A DNA stretch of 64,000 nt from Lewinellaceae bacterium (GTDB taxonomy: Bacteria > Bacteroidota > Bacteroidia > Chitinophagales > Saprospiraceae), in contig JACJYN010000010.1 of assembly GCA_020636095.1 (NCBI GenBank), positions 1-64,000 of the forward strand, read 5' to 3'. Below, piece after piece: positions 1 to 10,047 of the stretch. The notes beneath the pieces were generated by a model, which was not told the origin of the DNA, searched no databases, and saw nothing but the letters and a program-made list of their open reading frames with translations. Each line of letters opens with the position of its first letter. The stretch's first letter is position 1. A program made the translations under genes and the position numbers.

Positions 1-95
1 TAAAGCGCGACAACAAGCAGCAGCCCCAACAACAGCAGGGCCAGGGCATGGAAGGGGTGCCTTCTGCCCGGGGGAGAAGTGAGGGAATGGATCAT
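1..95 (-). CDS. N-terminal fragment of a membrane protein (runs off window)
   Basis: An ATG at 95 on the minus strand opens a frame of 31 codons that runs off the left edge. After a short basic stretch (PPGRRHP) it enters a very hydrophobic, leucine-rich segment (LALLLLGLLLVVAL) that would be a transmembrane helix or signal anchor. This layout resembles the start of CPBP-type intramembrane proteases common in these genomes, but no catalytic motif is within the window, so that is only a guess. No start-deciding ribosome site is visible. Confidence 0.4.
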   Translation of the reverse strand, partial: MIHSLTSPPGRRHPFHALALLLLGLLLVVAL

Positions 96-120
96 AATGG
101 CGTTTTGTTTTAACGTAGGG

Positions 121-260
121 TTTGAGGTTAAGGCTAAGGTTGAGGCCGGAGAACAGCCGAAGGGATGTGTCTCACGGGAAAACCGATTCAGTTTTGCTTC
201 GTTGAGCTATCCTTGGCACTACAGGCCCCTCAACCTAAACCTGAGCCTCAAGCTTAACTT
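121..260. repeat. Inverted-repeat element, TTAAGGCTAAGGTTGAGG-type ends
   Basis: The left end (121-147) and right end (225-260) are imperfect inverted repeats of each other, rich in AAGGTTGAGG and GTTAAG. The interior of about 80 bp has no coding signal. It reads as a non-autonomous mini-element; the 61-codon frame through it only yields a low-complexity LNLNLSLKLNL tail and is not a gene. Confidence 0.5.
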
Positions 261-264
261 GTAG

Positions 265-402
265 CTTCTCAATAAATCTCGTTTTGCGGCCAGTCCTGTA
301 AGGACGAAAGGCCGTTGCCAGGGCCGCGAGGCCCTGGAAATGGGGTTTAGCGTTGTTGGAGTCCTGTAGGGACGACAGGTTTCATTCCCATTTATTGAGA
401 AG
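265..402. repeat. Inverted-repeat element with CTTCTCAATAAAT ends
   Basis: CTTCTCAATAAAT at 265-277 pairs with ATTTATTGAGAAG at 390-402, a perfect 13-bp terminal inverted repeat. Inside are two copies of the motif CCTGTARGGACGA and a GC-rich GGGCCGCGAGGCCC palindrome. It directly abuts the preceding element, so this gap is a small cluster of mini-elements. No obvious target duplication. Confidence 0.55.
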
Positions 403-861
403 TTACCTTAACTTGGTTTAACTTGCTGAAAAACAAGCTAATCAAGTCAAATCTCACGTCGTTTTAGGAAATAAGTTTAACTTCCATCACGGGCAAATTC
501 GGATGAGGCCTTGGTATTGCCAGGGCAAAATGTTTGCTTTTTTGAGAAATATCAATAATAGGAGTAAAAGTAAGTTTTAATCCAGTAAAAAACAATTTTT
601 ATGCTGTTTTTATGTGAAATTAGCTTAAAAAAGTGCTTTGTGTCGGTTTTCTAGGGAATTAACCGAAAATGTGCTGAAAAGGGAGATTCGGCGGCATGCG
701 CCGGAGTTGGCGGGGAGGTTGGGGGAGGGACTTTATACGAAAACCCTTGAAAATCCCTCCTCGAACTCCCCCCAGGGGGAGACAGTTAACTTCGATTAAG
801 TATTGAAAAAACATTTAATTACCAAGTTAAATATGCTAGACTACTTACTTATGCAAGCCCC
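403..861. other. Intergenic stretch without a gene
   Basis: AT-rich sequence with no supported frame. Around 740-825 it holds a fragment (CCTCGAACTCCCCCCAGG, then TTCGATTAAGTATTG) that recurs as the arms of the inverted-repeat element at 24848-25162, so this is a partial copy of the same repeat family. Confidence 0.5.
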
Positions 862-1191
862 TCACTCCTCCGGCGCCGACACCACTTCCACCGTCGCCGG
901 GCGGTAGGGCAGAGGGTAGGCTTGTTGGTCTTTGCAGGCATAGACAATGTCTCCCTCCCTGATTAGCCCGTAGGAACCTTCCGATAAACCCAGGCTTTCT
1001 TTGGATAATGGAATACTGGCCTCCCAGTCGAAGACCAGCATAGTAAAGGCGCCGGCAATCTCATAGGTATACCCATATCCGATGATCGTCGCCGAATCTT
1101 CGGTAACTACCAGTTGCATCTCCGCCCAGGTGTTGATGAGGTCGTAGAAGCCGTCGGCTTCGAGCTGCATTTTTTGGAATGCGAATTTCAT
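862..1191 (-). CDS. Hypothetical protein, about 109 aa
   Basis: The open frame extends to 1263, but its first 24 codons encode sequence typical of a common intergenic repeat (SEFFVPSRLCGKK), so the better start is the ATG at 1191 (MKFAFQKMQ). The product is a small acidic, soluble protein with no signal peptide, no membrane segment and no motif I recognise. It lies just upstream of repeat elements and is not clearly in an operon. Function unknown; it is supported mainly by an uninterrupted frame with plausible composition. Confidence 0.5.
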   Translation of the reverse strand: MKFAFQKMQLEADGFYDLINTWAEMQLVVTEDSATIIGYGYTYEIAGAFTMLVFDWEASIPLSKESLGLSEGSYGLIREGDIVYACKDQQAYPLPYRPATVEVVSAPEE

Positions 1192-1291
1192 GATCGTATT
1201 GATGTTCTTTTTGCCACAAAGACGCGAAGGCACGAAGAACTCACTAAGAGCGTATTGGGCCAACGGCGATTAATAGTGGGCTGTACAAGAC

Positions 1292-1477
1292 TTATCTATT
1301 AGAAGGGGCATTCCTCACCAGTAGATCACATACATCCACCTCCAGCAGTTCCGCGATCCGGAAGAGCACTTCGACCGGAGGCTGCATGTCATTGGTACAC
1401 CAGCGGGAAATCGTGGACCGGTCCCTGCCGACTTCCTTGGCAAGCCATTTGGCTGTTTTTCCTTTGTCGGCAAGCAC
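1292..1477 (-). CDS. XRE-family helix-turn-helix regulator, small
   Basis: A 61-residue helix-turn-helix protein. The sequence shows a typical lambda-repressor-like fold: GKTAKWLAKEVGRDRSTISRW is the two-helix DNA-binding part, followed by PPVEVLFRIAELLEVDVCDLL, the C-terminal helices seen in XRE proteins that read like MNRIKxVLxxKGKT. Only a GTG start is available at 1477. The residues NNIIRLL just upstream, in another frame, look like the missing native N-terminus, so a one-base frameshift near 1480-1500 is likely. It could regulate the neighbouring restriction system, but no operator is visible. DNA-binding assignment is firm; target is unknown. Confidence 0.7.
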   Translation of the reverse strand: MLADKGKTAKWLAKEVGRDRSTISRWCTNDMQPPVEVLFRIAELLEVDVCDLLVRNAPSNR

Positions 1478-1547
1478 GGCCTGTCTCTTCCCAAGAGACG
1501 AATAATGTTGTTAACTTTGTAGAACGAGCCTTTAAATCGATACGCCA

Positions 1548-1771
1548 ATGAACAGTACCGCTACCAATTGGATAAACATCGCCAAACAAATTGCCGCCAA
1601 CCCATTCGTAAAAATCCCTGCCCGAATTGCGGCGCCGGCTACCTGCAAATCCTCATCGCCCCCTGGCCCAATGAGGAGCCGAAAGTGGATGTCCACCTGA
1701 TCTGCGAACACTGCGGGGCGCGGAATACGATCACAAAGGAGGCGGAGGTGGTGGAGAAGATTGCCGAATAG
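1548..1771 (+). CDS. Small zinc-ribbon protein, frameshifted
   Basis: The C-terminal part (from about 1617) encodes CPNCG, then about 27 residues later CEHCG, the four cysteines of a zinc ribbon, ending in an acidic helix. In the downstream frame the only start is a TTG at 1568. A better N-terminus is the ATG at 1548 in another frame (MNSTATNWINIAKQIAANPF), joining at about 1615-1620 to give NPFVKIP-CPNCG. A single-base frameshift is therefore likely. Function is unknown; the ribbon suggests nucleic-acid or protein binding. Confidence 0.5.
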
Positions 1772-1775
1772 CTTT

Positions 1776-3390
1776 TTATATCGCCTTCAACCCCAACTCT
1801 TTCAAAAATTCATTGTGCTCATCCGCATGCGTTTGGATGCGTTCATTGATCAAAGCCAAACGCTCATTCACTTCATTCAAGTCAATTTTCTTTTCGGGTT
1901 CTGCGGTACTTACATACCTTGAAATGTTCAGGTTGTAGCCATTATCTTCGATCTCTTCCATGGACACGCTGCGAGCATACCGCTCAATCGGTTCTTTAGG
2001 GCGGTTCCTGTAAGTTTTAACGATCCTCTCAATGTCTTTATCCCGAAGGTGGTTTTGACGTTTTCCCTTTTTAAAGTTTTCTTCCGCGCTCGCATTTATA
2101 AAGAGCACATCATCTTCCTTTTTGCACTTTTTTAGCACGAGGATACAAACAGGAATGCCGGTAGAGTAAAACAAGTTGGAGGGCAAGCCAATGACAGTAT
2201 CGATGTTGTTGTCCTTCAAAAGCTTGGTGCGAATGCGTTCTTCCGCTCCGCCGCGGAACAAAACGCCGTGCGGCAGGATGATGGCCATCGTGCCGTCATT
2301 GCTCAAGAAATGAAAGCCGTGCAGCAAGAACGCAAAGTCGGCAGCCGATTTTGGAGCCAGCCCGTAACTCTTGAATCGGAAATCTTCCGCCAATGTCTCG
2401 TTGGGATCCCAGCGCAAGCTGAAAGGGGATTGGCGACGATGGCGTCAAACTCCGTTTTCCTGGTGGATTCATCTCGTTTAAAAAGTACCCCATTGATTTT
2501 TTTAAGGTGTCGCCGTGGAATATCTCAAACTCGGCATCTTTCATGCCGTGCAGCAGCATGTTCATTCATTCAGGTAGGTTGTAGGTGGTGATGTTGTTTT
2601 CCTGGTAGTAAATTTTGCCAATGTTTCCGCCGCTTTCTTTGATCCGCTTTCTGACATTCAGCAGCAAGGAACCGGAACCACAGGCAAAGTCCAGCACCTT
2701 GTTCAGCTTGGGCTTTGGCGCTGGTGGGGTCCTGGCAGTCTAATATGACGATCCGGGAAAGAATGGTGGAAATCTGCTGAGGGGTATAAAACTCCCCTGC
2801 CTTTTTGCCGGAACCCGCCGCAAATTGGTAAATCAGGTATTCGTAGGCATCGCCCAGGGTATCGGTATCGGTGGAGAAGTCAGCTATGCCTTCGGCAATT
2901 TTCTGGATGATGGTGCATAACTTTTTGTTTCTTTCGGCGGGTTTTTTCCCAGCTTTTCGGAATTCAGGTTGATCTCGGAGAACAAGCCCTGAAAAGAATT
3001 GTCAAACGATTCATTCTCGATGTAGCGAAAGCCTGCCTCCAGGGTAACCAAAAGATCGTTATCCTGGGTGCGCGCCAGTTCAGAGATGTTGCTCCACAGG
3101 TGCTGCGGTTTGACCACATAATGCACCTTCCTGCGCATCTGCTTTTCAAACATGGGCACATCTTCCTCATTTTCGGCATACCAGATGGTAGAGGCATGCG
3201 CCCGCCTGCCAGCTCCGGATAATCTGAACCCAGTTCTTTCTTAGCCGCTTCTTCGTAGTTGTGCGATAGGTATTTTAAAAACAAAACGAAAGCATATAGT
3301 CGCGGAAATCATCCGCATTCATCGCGCCACGCAGTTGGTCCGCTATCGCCCAAAGGGTTTTACCCAGTTGTTGTTGGTCTTTTGTGTCAT
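1776..3390 (-). CDS. hsdM: Type I restriction-modification N6-adenine methyltransferase (frameshifted)
   Basis: The methylase subunit of a type I R-M system: with HsdS it forms M2S and methylates adenine in the recognition site. The order is canonical: an N-terminal helical domain (QQQLGKTLWAIADQLRGAMN), DAYEYLIYQFA and GEFYTPQQIS in the middle, the catalytic NPPF region near 2430, and the TRD-interacting C-terminus ending at 1776. Total length (about 538 codons) fits the family. It is broken into at least five frames. The NPPF motif itself is lost in the given sequence (ANPLSA) but is restored by one extra C in a C4 run; the start (ATG at 3390) is restored by one extra A. The start overlaps the rayT stop. 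Confidence 0.85.
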
Positions 3391-4049
3391 TAACTATGAA
3401 ATTTATCGTCCCGCCAGTTTTAGGATTATTGATGATATAATTTGAAATCCTTTGAAATGAATCGTCATTCCGAATGATATGGTCATGAAAACGAGGTTGC
3501 CATTTAAAATCTGGATTTATTTTTCGGGCGGCAATGGTTACGGCAGATTTGAATCCACGTATAATAGACGCCAAATTTTTGGATTGTGGCCCGAATTTGT
3601 TTTTCGGGCCATGGGGTTCGTTGGGTTCGTTGGGTTCCGGGGTGGTGGTGGTGGTGGTGGTGGTAGAGACGCAATGCATTGCGTCTCTACGTTGCGAACC
3701 ACGTTGCGAACCACGTTGCGAACTGCGTTGCGAATTGTATGGGTTTTTTCCCAATCCCGATGATGGCATGGAAATGGTTGGGCATTACCACAAATTCACC
3801 CTGATACAAATTCATATCCTGCCGCAATTCAAATGTTTTCAACCATTCAGACGCCACAATTTCCCCAATTTTGGATAATTGCATGGTTGGTGAAGATACC
3901 CTGTCGGAGGTAGAATCAATATTCCCGAAAAAACATATACGGCGGTGGGTGCAGATGGTAATAAAATAAAGGGCTGCCCATCCATAATCCCAATTTTGCA
4001 AACGTGCAGACGGTATGCGGTATGTATTCTGAAATTTTTCCTTGTCCAT
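3390..4049 (-). CDS. REP-associated tyrosine transposase (RayT), frameshifted
   Basis: A Y1-type single-strand transposase of the IS200-like RayT group, which processes REP palindromes. The frame from 4049 shows the N-terminal signature (YRIPSARLQNWDY, YFITICTHRR) and the HUH motif in VVMPNHFHAI. After a shift it continues with GFKSAVTIAARK, WQPRFHDHIIR and the tyrosine motif NYIINNP. The break lies in a repeat-rich spot: four 12-bp tandem units (3689-3736), a perfect 28-bp palindrome (3663-3690) and a GGT tract (3641-3664). One extra A near 3415 would give the usual ending NPKNWRDDKFHS with stop at 3390-3392, overlapping hsdM. Inserted between hsdS and hsdM. Confidence 0.8.
3641..3736. repeat. 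GGT microsatellite and 12-bp tandem repeat inside rayT
   Basis: Positions 3641-3664 are eight GGT units; 3689-3736 are four units of ACGTTGCGAACC with minor changes. The palindrome at 3663-3690 lies between them. In the rayT reading frame they encode low-complexity FAT/SQR repeats and a threonine tract, replacing a linker in the transposase. Confidence 0.8.
3663..3690. repeat. REP-like palindrome inside rayT
   Basis: A perfect 28-bp palindrome: GTAGAGACGCAATG followed by its exact reverse complement. It matches the style of REP sequences mobilised by RayT enzymes and resembles the copy at 4065-4100. Confidence 0.75.
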
Positions 4050-4064
4050 TTAAATTTTGGTTAG

Positions 4065-4100
4065 GTAGGTAGAAACGCCATGCATGGCGTCTCTACCTAC
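4065..4100. repeat. REP-like palindrome upstream of rayT
   Basis: A 36-bp near-perfect palindrome with arms GTAGGTAGARACGCCATG; one mismatch. It sits 15 bp before the rayT start and overlaps the 3' end of hsdS, so it probably marks the border of the rayT insertion. Confidence 0.75.
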
Positions 4101-5322
4101 GGAAACAACCCCTGCATCAACCCCTTCTTATGCTGCTGCAATTGTCCTATTTTCTCCGCCTGGGCGGCGATTGAGGCATCCAATGCGGAAAGGCAGGCGG
4201 CGATTTTTTGTTGTTCGGCAAGGGAAGGTATAGGCATTTCTAAGTCAAGAATATCGTTTCTTGATAGTCCGGGTATTAAGTTACCTGAAGCAAGATCTTC
4301 GAATCGACTTCTTTTAGTTCCTAAAAAGTGATACAAGAACGGACTAGAACACCCGTTTGCACGAACAGCCATTAGTTGTCTCCCTATGGCTACACAAGGA
4401 ACAGTTAAATACCAAAGTTCACCTACACCGCTACCTTTAACAGTTATAAGAGTATCATTTGCCTCGGCTGTATTAGACGATTTCTTGGTCCACTTCTTGA
4501 TGTCCGACTCTTTATTTGTAAAATCTGAGGGACCTGTAAAATAAGGGGTTTCCCCCGTAATTCCATAATCATCAGGAGATAAATGAAAGTACTGATATTA
4601 GCTGAATGCATTTGGATAATTTCCTTACCTGCCAGTTGCCCTCAAACTCCGGAAACCGATACTTCGGCGCCTTCTCCCCTCCTGCGGAAACAGGTTTTGC
4701 ATCAGCCCTTTCTTGTGATCGTTGAGGGCTTCCAGCTTATCGCGGTGGGCGGCGATGAGGCGGTCTAAGGAAGAAAGGCAGGCGGCGATTTTTTGTTGTT
4801 CAGTAAGCGAAGGGAGAAGAATAATCGTTGAAGACAACGTTTCTTGTCCAACATTAAAACGAGTGCTTCCACCTGCTTTTGATGAAATACTTCTTCTTAT
4901 TTCGCTTGTTTTCAATAACGCATTGAGAAATATAGGATCATAATCTCCAATTTTCTTACCTCTTATCACAAATCCACCAAATGTTGCTGTTTTTTCTTTG
5001 TCAAGATAAACATTTGCTGTTCCAACCTCTTCTTGTGTTTCTGAACTTCGCTGAAACAATAAATCTCCGTATATCACAGCATTCTTTTGAAGAATACTGT
5101 TGTCAACATCGACTTTTCCAATGATATTATCGTATGTTATATGCTCCTCTTTTAAAATATCTAAGACGTTTATAAACTTAATGCCTTTTCCATATTGTCC
5201 TTTTGACGCATTAATTCCATTTTTGAATTCTAACAATTCACCCAATGTCTTCTCCACCCACTCCCATCCCCCTCAAACTCCGGAAAGCGCAATTCAGGTA
5301 TGTTTTTCTTCTCTTTACTCAT
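4097..5322 (-). CDS. hsdS: Type I restriction-modification specificity subunit (frameshifted)
   Basis: The DNA-recognition subunit. The start (ATG at 5322, MSKEKKNIPELRFPEF) overlaps the hsdR stop. The first target-recognition domain ends in the conserved helix region LPSLTEQQKIAACLSSLD, with HKKGLMQNLFP; the second half repeats this as IPSLAEQQKIAACLSALD and HKKGLMQGLFP just before the stop at 4097. The two-fold repeat of TRD plus conserved helix is diagnostic. Length (about 408 codons) is normal. Frameshifts lie near 5255, in 4380-4640 and possibly elsewhere, so the second TRD cannot be read continuously. The 3' end touches the REP palindrome. Confidence 0.85.
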
Positions 5323-8300
5323 AAGCAGCTAATCCAGATATTTCACGCCCTTCAGTAAGTTTTTTCAATTGAGGCGCCAGGTCTTTCATCAGGGCGGTTT
5401 CTGCCCGGCTTCTTTCTTTCCACCCCAGTTCCAGAGGTTCCAGGAGGTACCGGTGAGTTGTTCCCCGTCAAAGATCATGCGGCTCATGACCTGTTCCACA
5501 AAGGTTTTCAGGTACCTTCCGTTTGCAGGTAGTGGGCGTTAACAATGGCAGCCAGTTCTTGGTCGTACTTTTCTACTTTAAAGGTTTCAAATTTTTGTTT
5601 CAGCTCTTCAGCGCTGTAACCTTTAGTTCCAGTCCAGGCTGTTGATGAAGCCGGTCAGGTCTTCCTCCTCATCCATCAGGTTGGAGTTGGACTTGAGCAG
5701 GCTGATCACCTGCGCCTTGGTCATTTTTTTTGTTTGGCGGGCTTTCTCTGGGTGCTGTCGGCAATCAGGTTCATGATGTAGTCGTAATCGATCACCGCCG
5801 AGGCAAAGAGGACGAATTCAAAATCCAGCTGCTGGATCTCGTCCGGTGCAGCTTCCCCTTCCTGTTGCTGTATTTCCCGCAGTTCCCTGGCGGTTTCCAG
5901 GTACGAGCTGCGGAACCTCAGCAAAAAGGCCTCTTCGGGTAAAATGTACTCAATGGCGGCTTGCTGTTCTTCATCCAGGTCGGTGTATTGGTCCAGCTGG
6001 GTTTTCAGCCGCTGCACCTCCTTGAAGTTTTTCACAAAGGCAATCTTGGCGGCATCGCCCCGGAGGTTGTACACTTCTTCCGGTTCGTTAACCAAATTGT
6101 GCTGCTGCATGAAATCGCCCAAAGCGGCTACCGCGTCCTTGTATTTATCGATCACCACCGGCGCGGGATCACCATCCGAATCTCTCTCTGGCTTTGGCGG
6201 CGTCTTCGCCCGAGAAGAGCGTAATGGCTTCGTTTACGGTACTCTTGCTGCGAACGGAAATCCAGAATATTGCCGTACGGTTTGGTATCGTTCAATACGC
6301 GGTTGGTGCGGGAAAACGCCTGTATCAGCCCGTGATATTTCAAGTTTTTGTCTACATACAGCGTATTGAGGTATTTGGAATCAAAGCCGGTGAGCAGCAT
6401 ATCGACCACAATGCACAGGTCGATCTTGTTTTGGTGCGGGTAGTCCTTGTTGCTGTATTTCTGGTATTTGATGCGCTGCTGCACATCCTGGTAGTACAGG
6501 TCAAACTCGTTGAAGGAATGATTCGTGCCGAACTGCTGGTTATAATCGGCAATAATCTCCATCAGGTATCTTTCTTTTCTTCCGGTTTTTGCTTGTTGTC
6601 TTCTTTCTCCTGCGCCAGGTCTTCCCTGCGGTTGTTTGATGTCCGCCGCATTTTTCTGGCTCTGTTTGTCGCCCTCTTTGGCGATCAGTTGGGCAGGCGG
6701 AGAAAACACACAGGCGATATGGAGTGGAACATAATCAGGGGCTTCCTCTTGCCCTTCGGCATTGCGCAGGGCGAGCCTTTTCTGTTGCGCCTTTTGAACA
6801 GGCGATAATATTCAATGGCGTCGTTGATGGAGGCGGTGGTAAACAGGGCATTGAATTTGCGCTGGTTGGTGGCGGCATCGTGCTTGTCAAGGATCGCTTC
6901 TACCACGGCTTGTTGCGCAATGGTTTCTCCCGGTTTGGGGGTATGTTCTCCTTTTCCTTTGTAGTAATCGATGTGAAACCGCAGTACATTTTTGTCGTCG
7001 ATGGCATGGGTGATGGTGTAGGGGTGCAATAGTTTTTCAAAAACGGACTCCGTGGTTTTGTAGGTTTCGTACTGGCCTTCCCTGATCTTTTGCGTCGCGT
7101 TTTCATCGAAAATAGGGGTGCCTGTGAAGCCAAAGAGCTGAGAGCATGTTTGGAGGCCAATCTTTGAGCTGCAAAGGCCACTTTTTTGATGACACTTCGT
7201 TGCTTTTCTTGACCGTACCTCAGGGTACGCTCTTCAAAAAGACGCCTCGTTTCATCAAAAAACTGACTCTTTTCGCTTTCAAACCCGGCCTCCAAACATG
7301 CTCTGAGCGTTGGGAAAGAACTCCTTTATGGCTTTGTGGTTTTCGCCGAACTGTGAGCGGTGGCACTCGTCAAAAATGAAAACCACTCTTTGCCGGCTCA
7401 ATGGCGCCAACCGCTCTTTGTAGTTTTTCTTGTAGGCGCCATCCAATGCCAATCCCAGTTTTTGAATGGTCGTGACAATTACCTTGTCGGCATAATCAGT
7501 AGACAACAAGCGCCTGACCAGGGTTTCCGTATTGGTGTTTTCTTCCACGCTGCCTTCCTGGAACTTATTAAACTCTTCCCGGGTTTGCCGGTCGAGGTCT
7601 TTGCGGTCCACCACAAACAAACACTTTTCAATATTATCATTGGCTTTCAGCAGTGTGGACGCTTTGAAGGAAGTCAAGGTTTTGCCGCTTCCTGTGGTGT
7701 GCCAGATATAGCCGTTCCTCTGTTATCGCGGATGCAATCCACAATGGCTTTACCGCATAGATCGATACGGTACCGCATCACGAGCAGTTTCTGCTCGCTT
7801 TCCACCAGCACCATATATTTGCTGATCATCTCCCCAGCTTGCACTTGGTAGGAAGTGTTCGGTGAATCGCTCTAACCGGTTTATTTTCTGATTGTCTACG
7901 TCCGCCAATTCATAAACCGGCAGGAATTGTTCATCCGCATTGAATTGAAAATGCTGGTTCTTATTGTTGGCAAAGTAAATGGTTCTTGAACCGTTGCTGA
8001 CAATGAACAGCTGCATGTAGCACATCAAGGTGTTGGTATAGCCATTGCCCGGGTCGTTTTTATAATCCACGATCTGTTGCATGGCTTTGCGGTGGGAGAC
8101 ATCGAGCCTCTTCAGCTCGATCTGCACCACCGGCAAACCATTGAGCAGCAGGATGACATCATACCGCTGGTGGCTGTTTTCCGTATTGATGCGCAGCTGG
8201 CTGACGACTTCAAATTCGTTCTTGCACCAGTCTTTGATGTTTACCAGGGTGTAATGCAGGGGCGTGCCGTCTTCCCGCTGGAAGTATTGTCTTTCCCGCA

Positions 8301-8514
8301 GCATTTTAGAGTACCGCGAAGACATCCGGTTCTATAATCTCTTCCCGCAGGCGCAAAACTCATTTGCTGACAACCGCACCCGGTTGAGGGCTTCAAATTT
8401 GGCTTTGAAGTTCTGCTCCAGCGTTTGCCGGTCGACAATATCAGGCCGATGCGTATATTTCAGCTCCGTGAGCTGCTTGATGAGGTTTTCTTCTATTTGG
8501 TGCTCCTTGGTCAT
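5315..8514 (-). pseudogene. hsdR: Type I restriction endonuclease/translocase subunit, MITE-interrupted
   Basis: The motor and nuclease subunit. From the ATG at 8514 (MTKEHQIEENLIKQL) it shows the N-terminal nuclease core (RYDVILL then VVQIELK), Walker A (GYIWHTTGSGKTLTSF near 7700-7660), DEAD-box motif II (IFDECHRSQFG near 7385) and motif III (FGFTGTPIFDEN near 7110-7137). A later motif, DMLLTGFDSKYLNTL, and QAFSRTNRVL lie near 6300. A 162-bp MITE splits it exactly between motifs II and III, and there are several further frameshifts. Without the MITE the length is about 1010 codons, normal for EcoR124-like HsdR. The stop overlaps the hsdS start (TATGAGTAA). Restriction activity is almost surely lost. 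Confidence 0.85.
7142..7303. mobile_element. MITE, IS5/IS1031-like, 162 bp, inside hsdR
   Basis: Ends are perfect inverted repeats, GAGCATGTTTGGAGGCC and GGCCTCCAAACATGCTC. It is flanked by a 3-bp duplication TGA (7139-7141 and 7304-7306). Removing the element plus one TGA rejoins NAQ-LFGFTGTP of HsdR in frame. GAG ends with a TNA duplication are those of the IS1031 group of the IS5 family. No transposase inside. A longer relative is at 15957-16140. Confidence 0.85.
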
Positions 8515-8994
8515 TCCGGTCTTCGTTCACCTGGGATTTTTGCAATTTCCCTTCGGGATTTCTTTCATCCGGTTGATTTTTGAACCCATTTCATCTGGCT
8601 GTAAGATATGAAATGTTCGGTGGATTGTGGTGGAAATGTTTATTGTATTCCGGGGAGGGGGGGCGATGGGTGTGGGGGTGTGGTTTGGTTTTGTGTGGGG
8701 CGTCCTTGCTGTAGAGAGGTTTAGCAACGGCCCTTTGGCCGTAAGTCTTTGGTATGCCTGTTTGAAACGAAAAATGCCAAAAATCTGGGGAAAACTCAGC
8801 TCAGCCGCCTTTTATGCTGCCCTCCTACAGAAACTGCCTCCTCGGCCTTCCTCAATCTGGCTGTGCCCTTAAAGAACAGGCTTCATTCAATGCCCATAAT
8901 TCCTCGGTGTTCGCCGGCTTTGTCCTACACAGTGCCACCGCTACGGCCCTCGCTGCGCTTTGCCTTGCTTTGGCGCTTTATTGTTGGCTGCAGG
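8515..8994. other. Intergenic, upstream of hsdR
   Basis: No supported gene. It contains a G-rich stretch (8650-8700), presumably holds the hsdR promoter, and ends at the stop of the nuclease-like gene. Frames here are short and of unlikely composition. Confidence 0.4.
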
Positions 8995-10017
8995 CTATTG
9001 CGTTTTCAGTTCATAATATTTACTATTCTTCTCATCATTGACAAAATCACAGATTTCATAGAGAATTTCTAAAAGATTATTATCATCCTCGTTCATTCTG
9101 TGAAAACCAAGGATATTCTTTTTATTAGTATTTTCTACAATAAAAGCCAAGGCTCTTAGATTATTTAAGGATTGTTCTTTTAATAATCCATGCATTTTTA
9201 GTCTTTCTCCTACATTCGGTTTACCTTCAAACTCTATCCAATTAAAGGTTGGATCCCCAATCTCACCGAATGCCACATTCCAAAGAATTCTACTATTCAA
9301 TTCTTTATAAAGTTTTCCTGTAGTTATAGGTGTTCCTTGTTCTAATTCGCAAGGAATTAACAAATTAGTTACGTCAATTAAATAAATTCCATTTATGTTC
9401 TGATAGTTAACTTGCTCTGATTTGTAGTTGTTTTTAGCTTTTGAAATAAGATGCTCAATTATTACATTTATATTGTAATGATTTTCATTGCTACCTTTTT
9501 TAAAAGGAGAAGTTACAACTGAATCTCCAAAATAGACAACTTTTTTTCGCCCTTTCTGCTTATCTCTCTTTATAGTTTCATCTAACTTAATTTTGCTATT
9601 TGCACTCTGTTCTTGAACATCTGTGTAATTAGAATTGCCGCCAACAAAATGTAATGTCTTTAAATCAGAATAAATAAAATTACTTTCATTTAATTTTATT
9701 TTAAAATCCGGGGTTTTCATGCCTCTTTTCTCTATGACAATTTCAGTTTCTATTTTTTCCTTTTTTGACAAGAATTCGTATGTCACGAGTTCGTTATATA
9801 AATTATAGGCTTCTTGGTACTTTTTATCATAAATAAAATCAAGTCCAGAAAGTTGTTTTCTTATCTCTCTCTATTTTTTTTCATACTCCATATTTTGCTT
9901 TGCTTTCTCTTCAAATTCCCTTAGCAAAGGGATTTTAAATTTTTCTAAAACGGGATTAGAAGTAATTTGACTTGTTTCTTTCTTCAATTGTAATATCAAT
10001 TCAGATACAGTATTCAT
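8995..10017 (-). CDS. Putative PD-(D/E)XK nuclease-like protein with in-frame amber codon
   Basis: A 340-codon frame from the ATG at 10017 (MNTVSELILQLKKETSQ) to 8995, interrupted once by TAG at 9871-9873 without any frame change; reading through gives a continuous charged, soluble protein. The central region has TPDFKIK followed by IYSDLKTLHFVGG: a PD, 13 residues, then D-x-K, the layout of a PD-(D/E)XK nuclease core (D104, D118, K120 from the upstream ATG). Later blocks (RKKVVYFGD; NGIYLIDVTN) are beta-alpha units. No family name is recognised. Location beside a type I R-M system suggests an accessory or solitary restriction enzyme. An IS1182 element sits 30 bp upstream of the start. The amber may be a mutation or a base error. 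Confidence 0.6.
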
Positions 10018-10047
10018 GTCTTGTTATTTTCTGCTTGCAGCCAACGG

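Noticed and set aside
79..264. Small plus-strand open frame near the left edge
   Set aside because: It runs through an inverted-repeat element and ends in low-complexity LNLSLKLNL.
3641..3736. Tandem repeats that could suggest a CRISPR array
   Set aside because: Units are 3 and 12 bp without spacers and lie inside a transposase frame.
6900..7295. Open frame of 131 codons reading across the MITE in hsdR
   Set aside because: It combines MITE sequence with out-of-frame hsdR codons; no independent protein.
8627..9072. Plus-strand frames upstream of hsdR
   Set aside because: Short, biased composition, no start or domain support, and partly antisense to the nuclease-like gene.
1776..10017. A wider defence island such as BREX or DISARM
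   Set aside because: Only type I R-M subunits, a RayT and a nuclease-like gene are seen; no PglX/PglZ, DrmA/B or similar signature.
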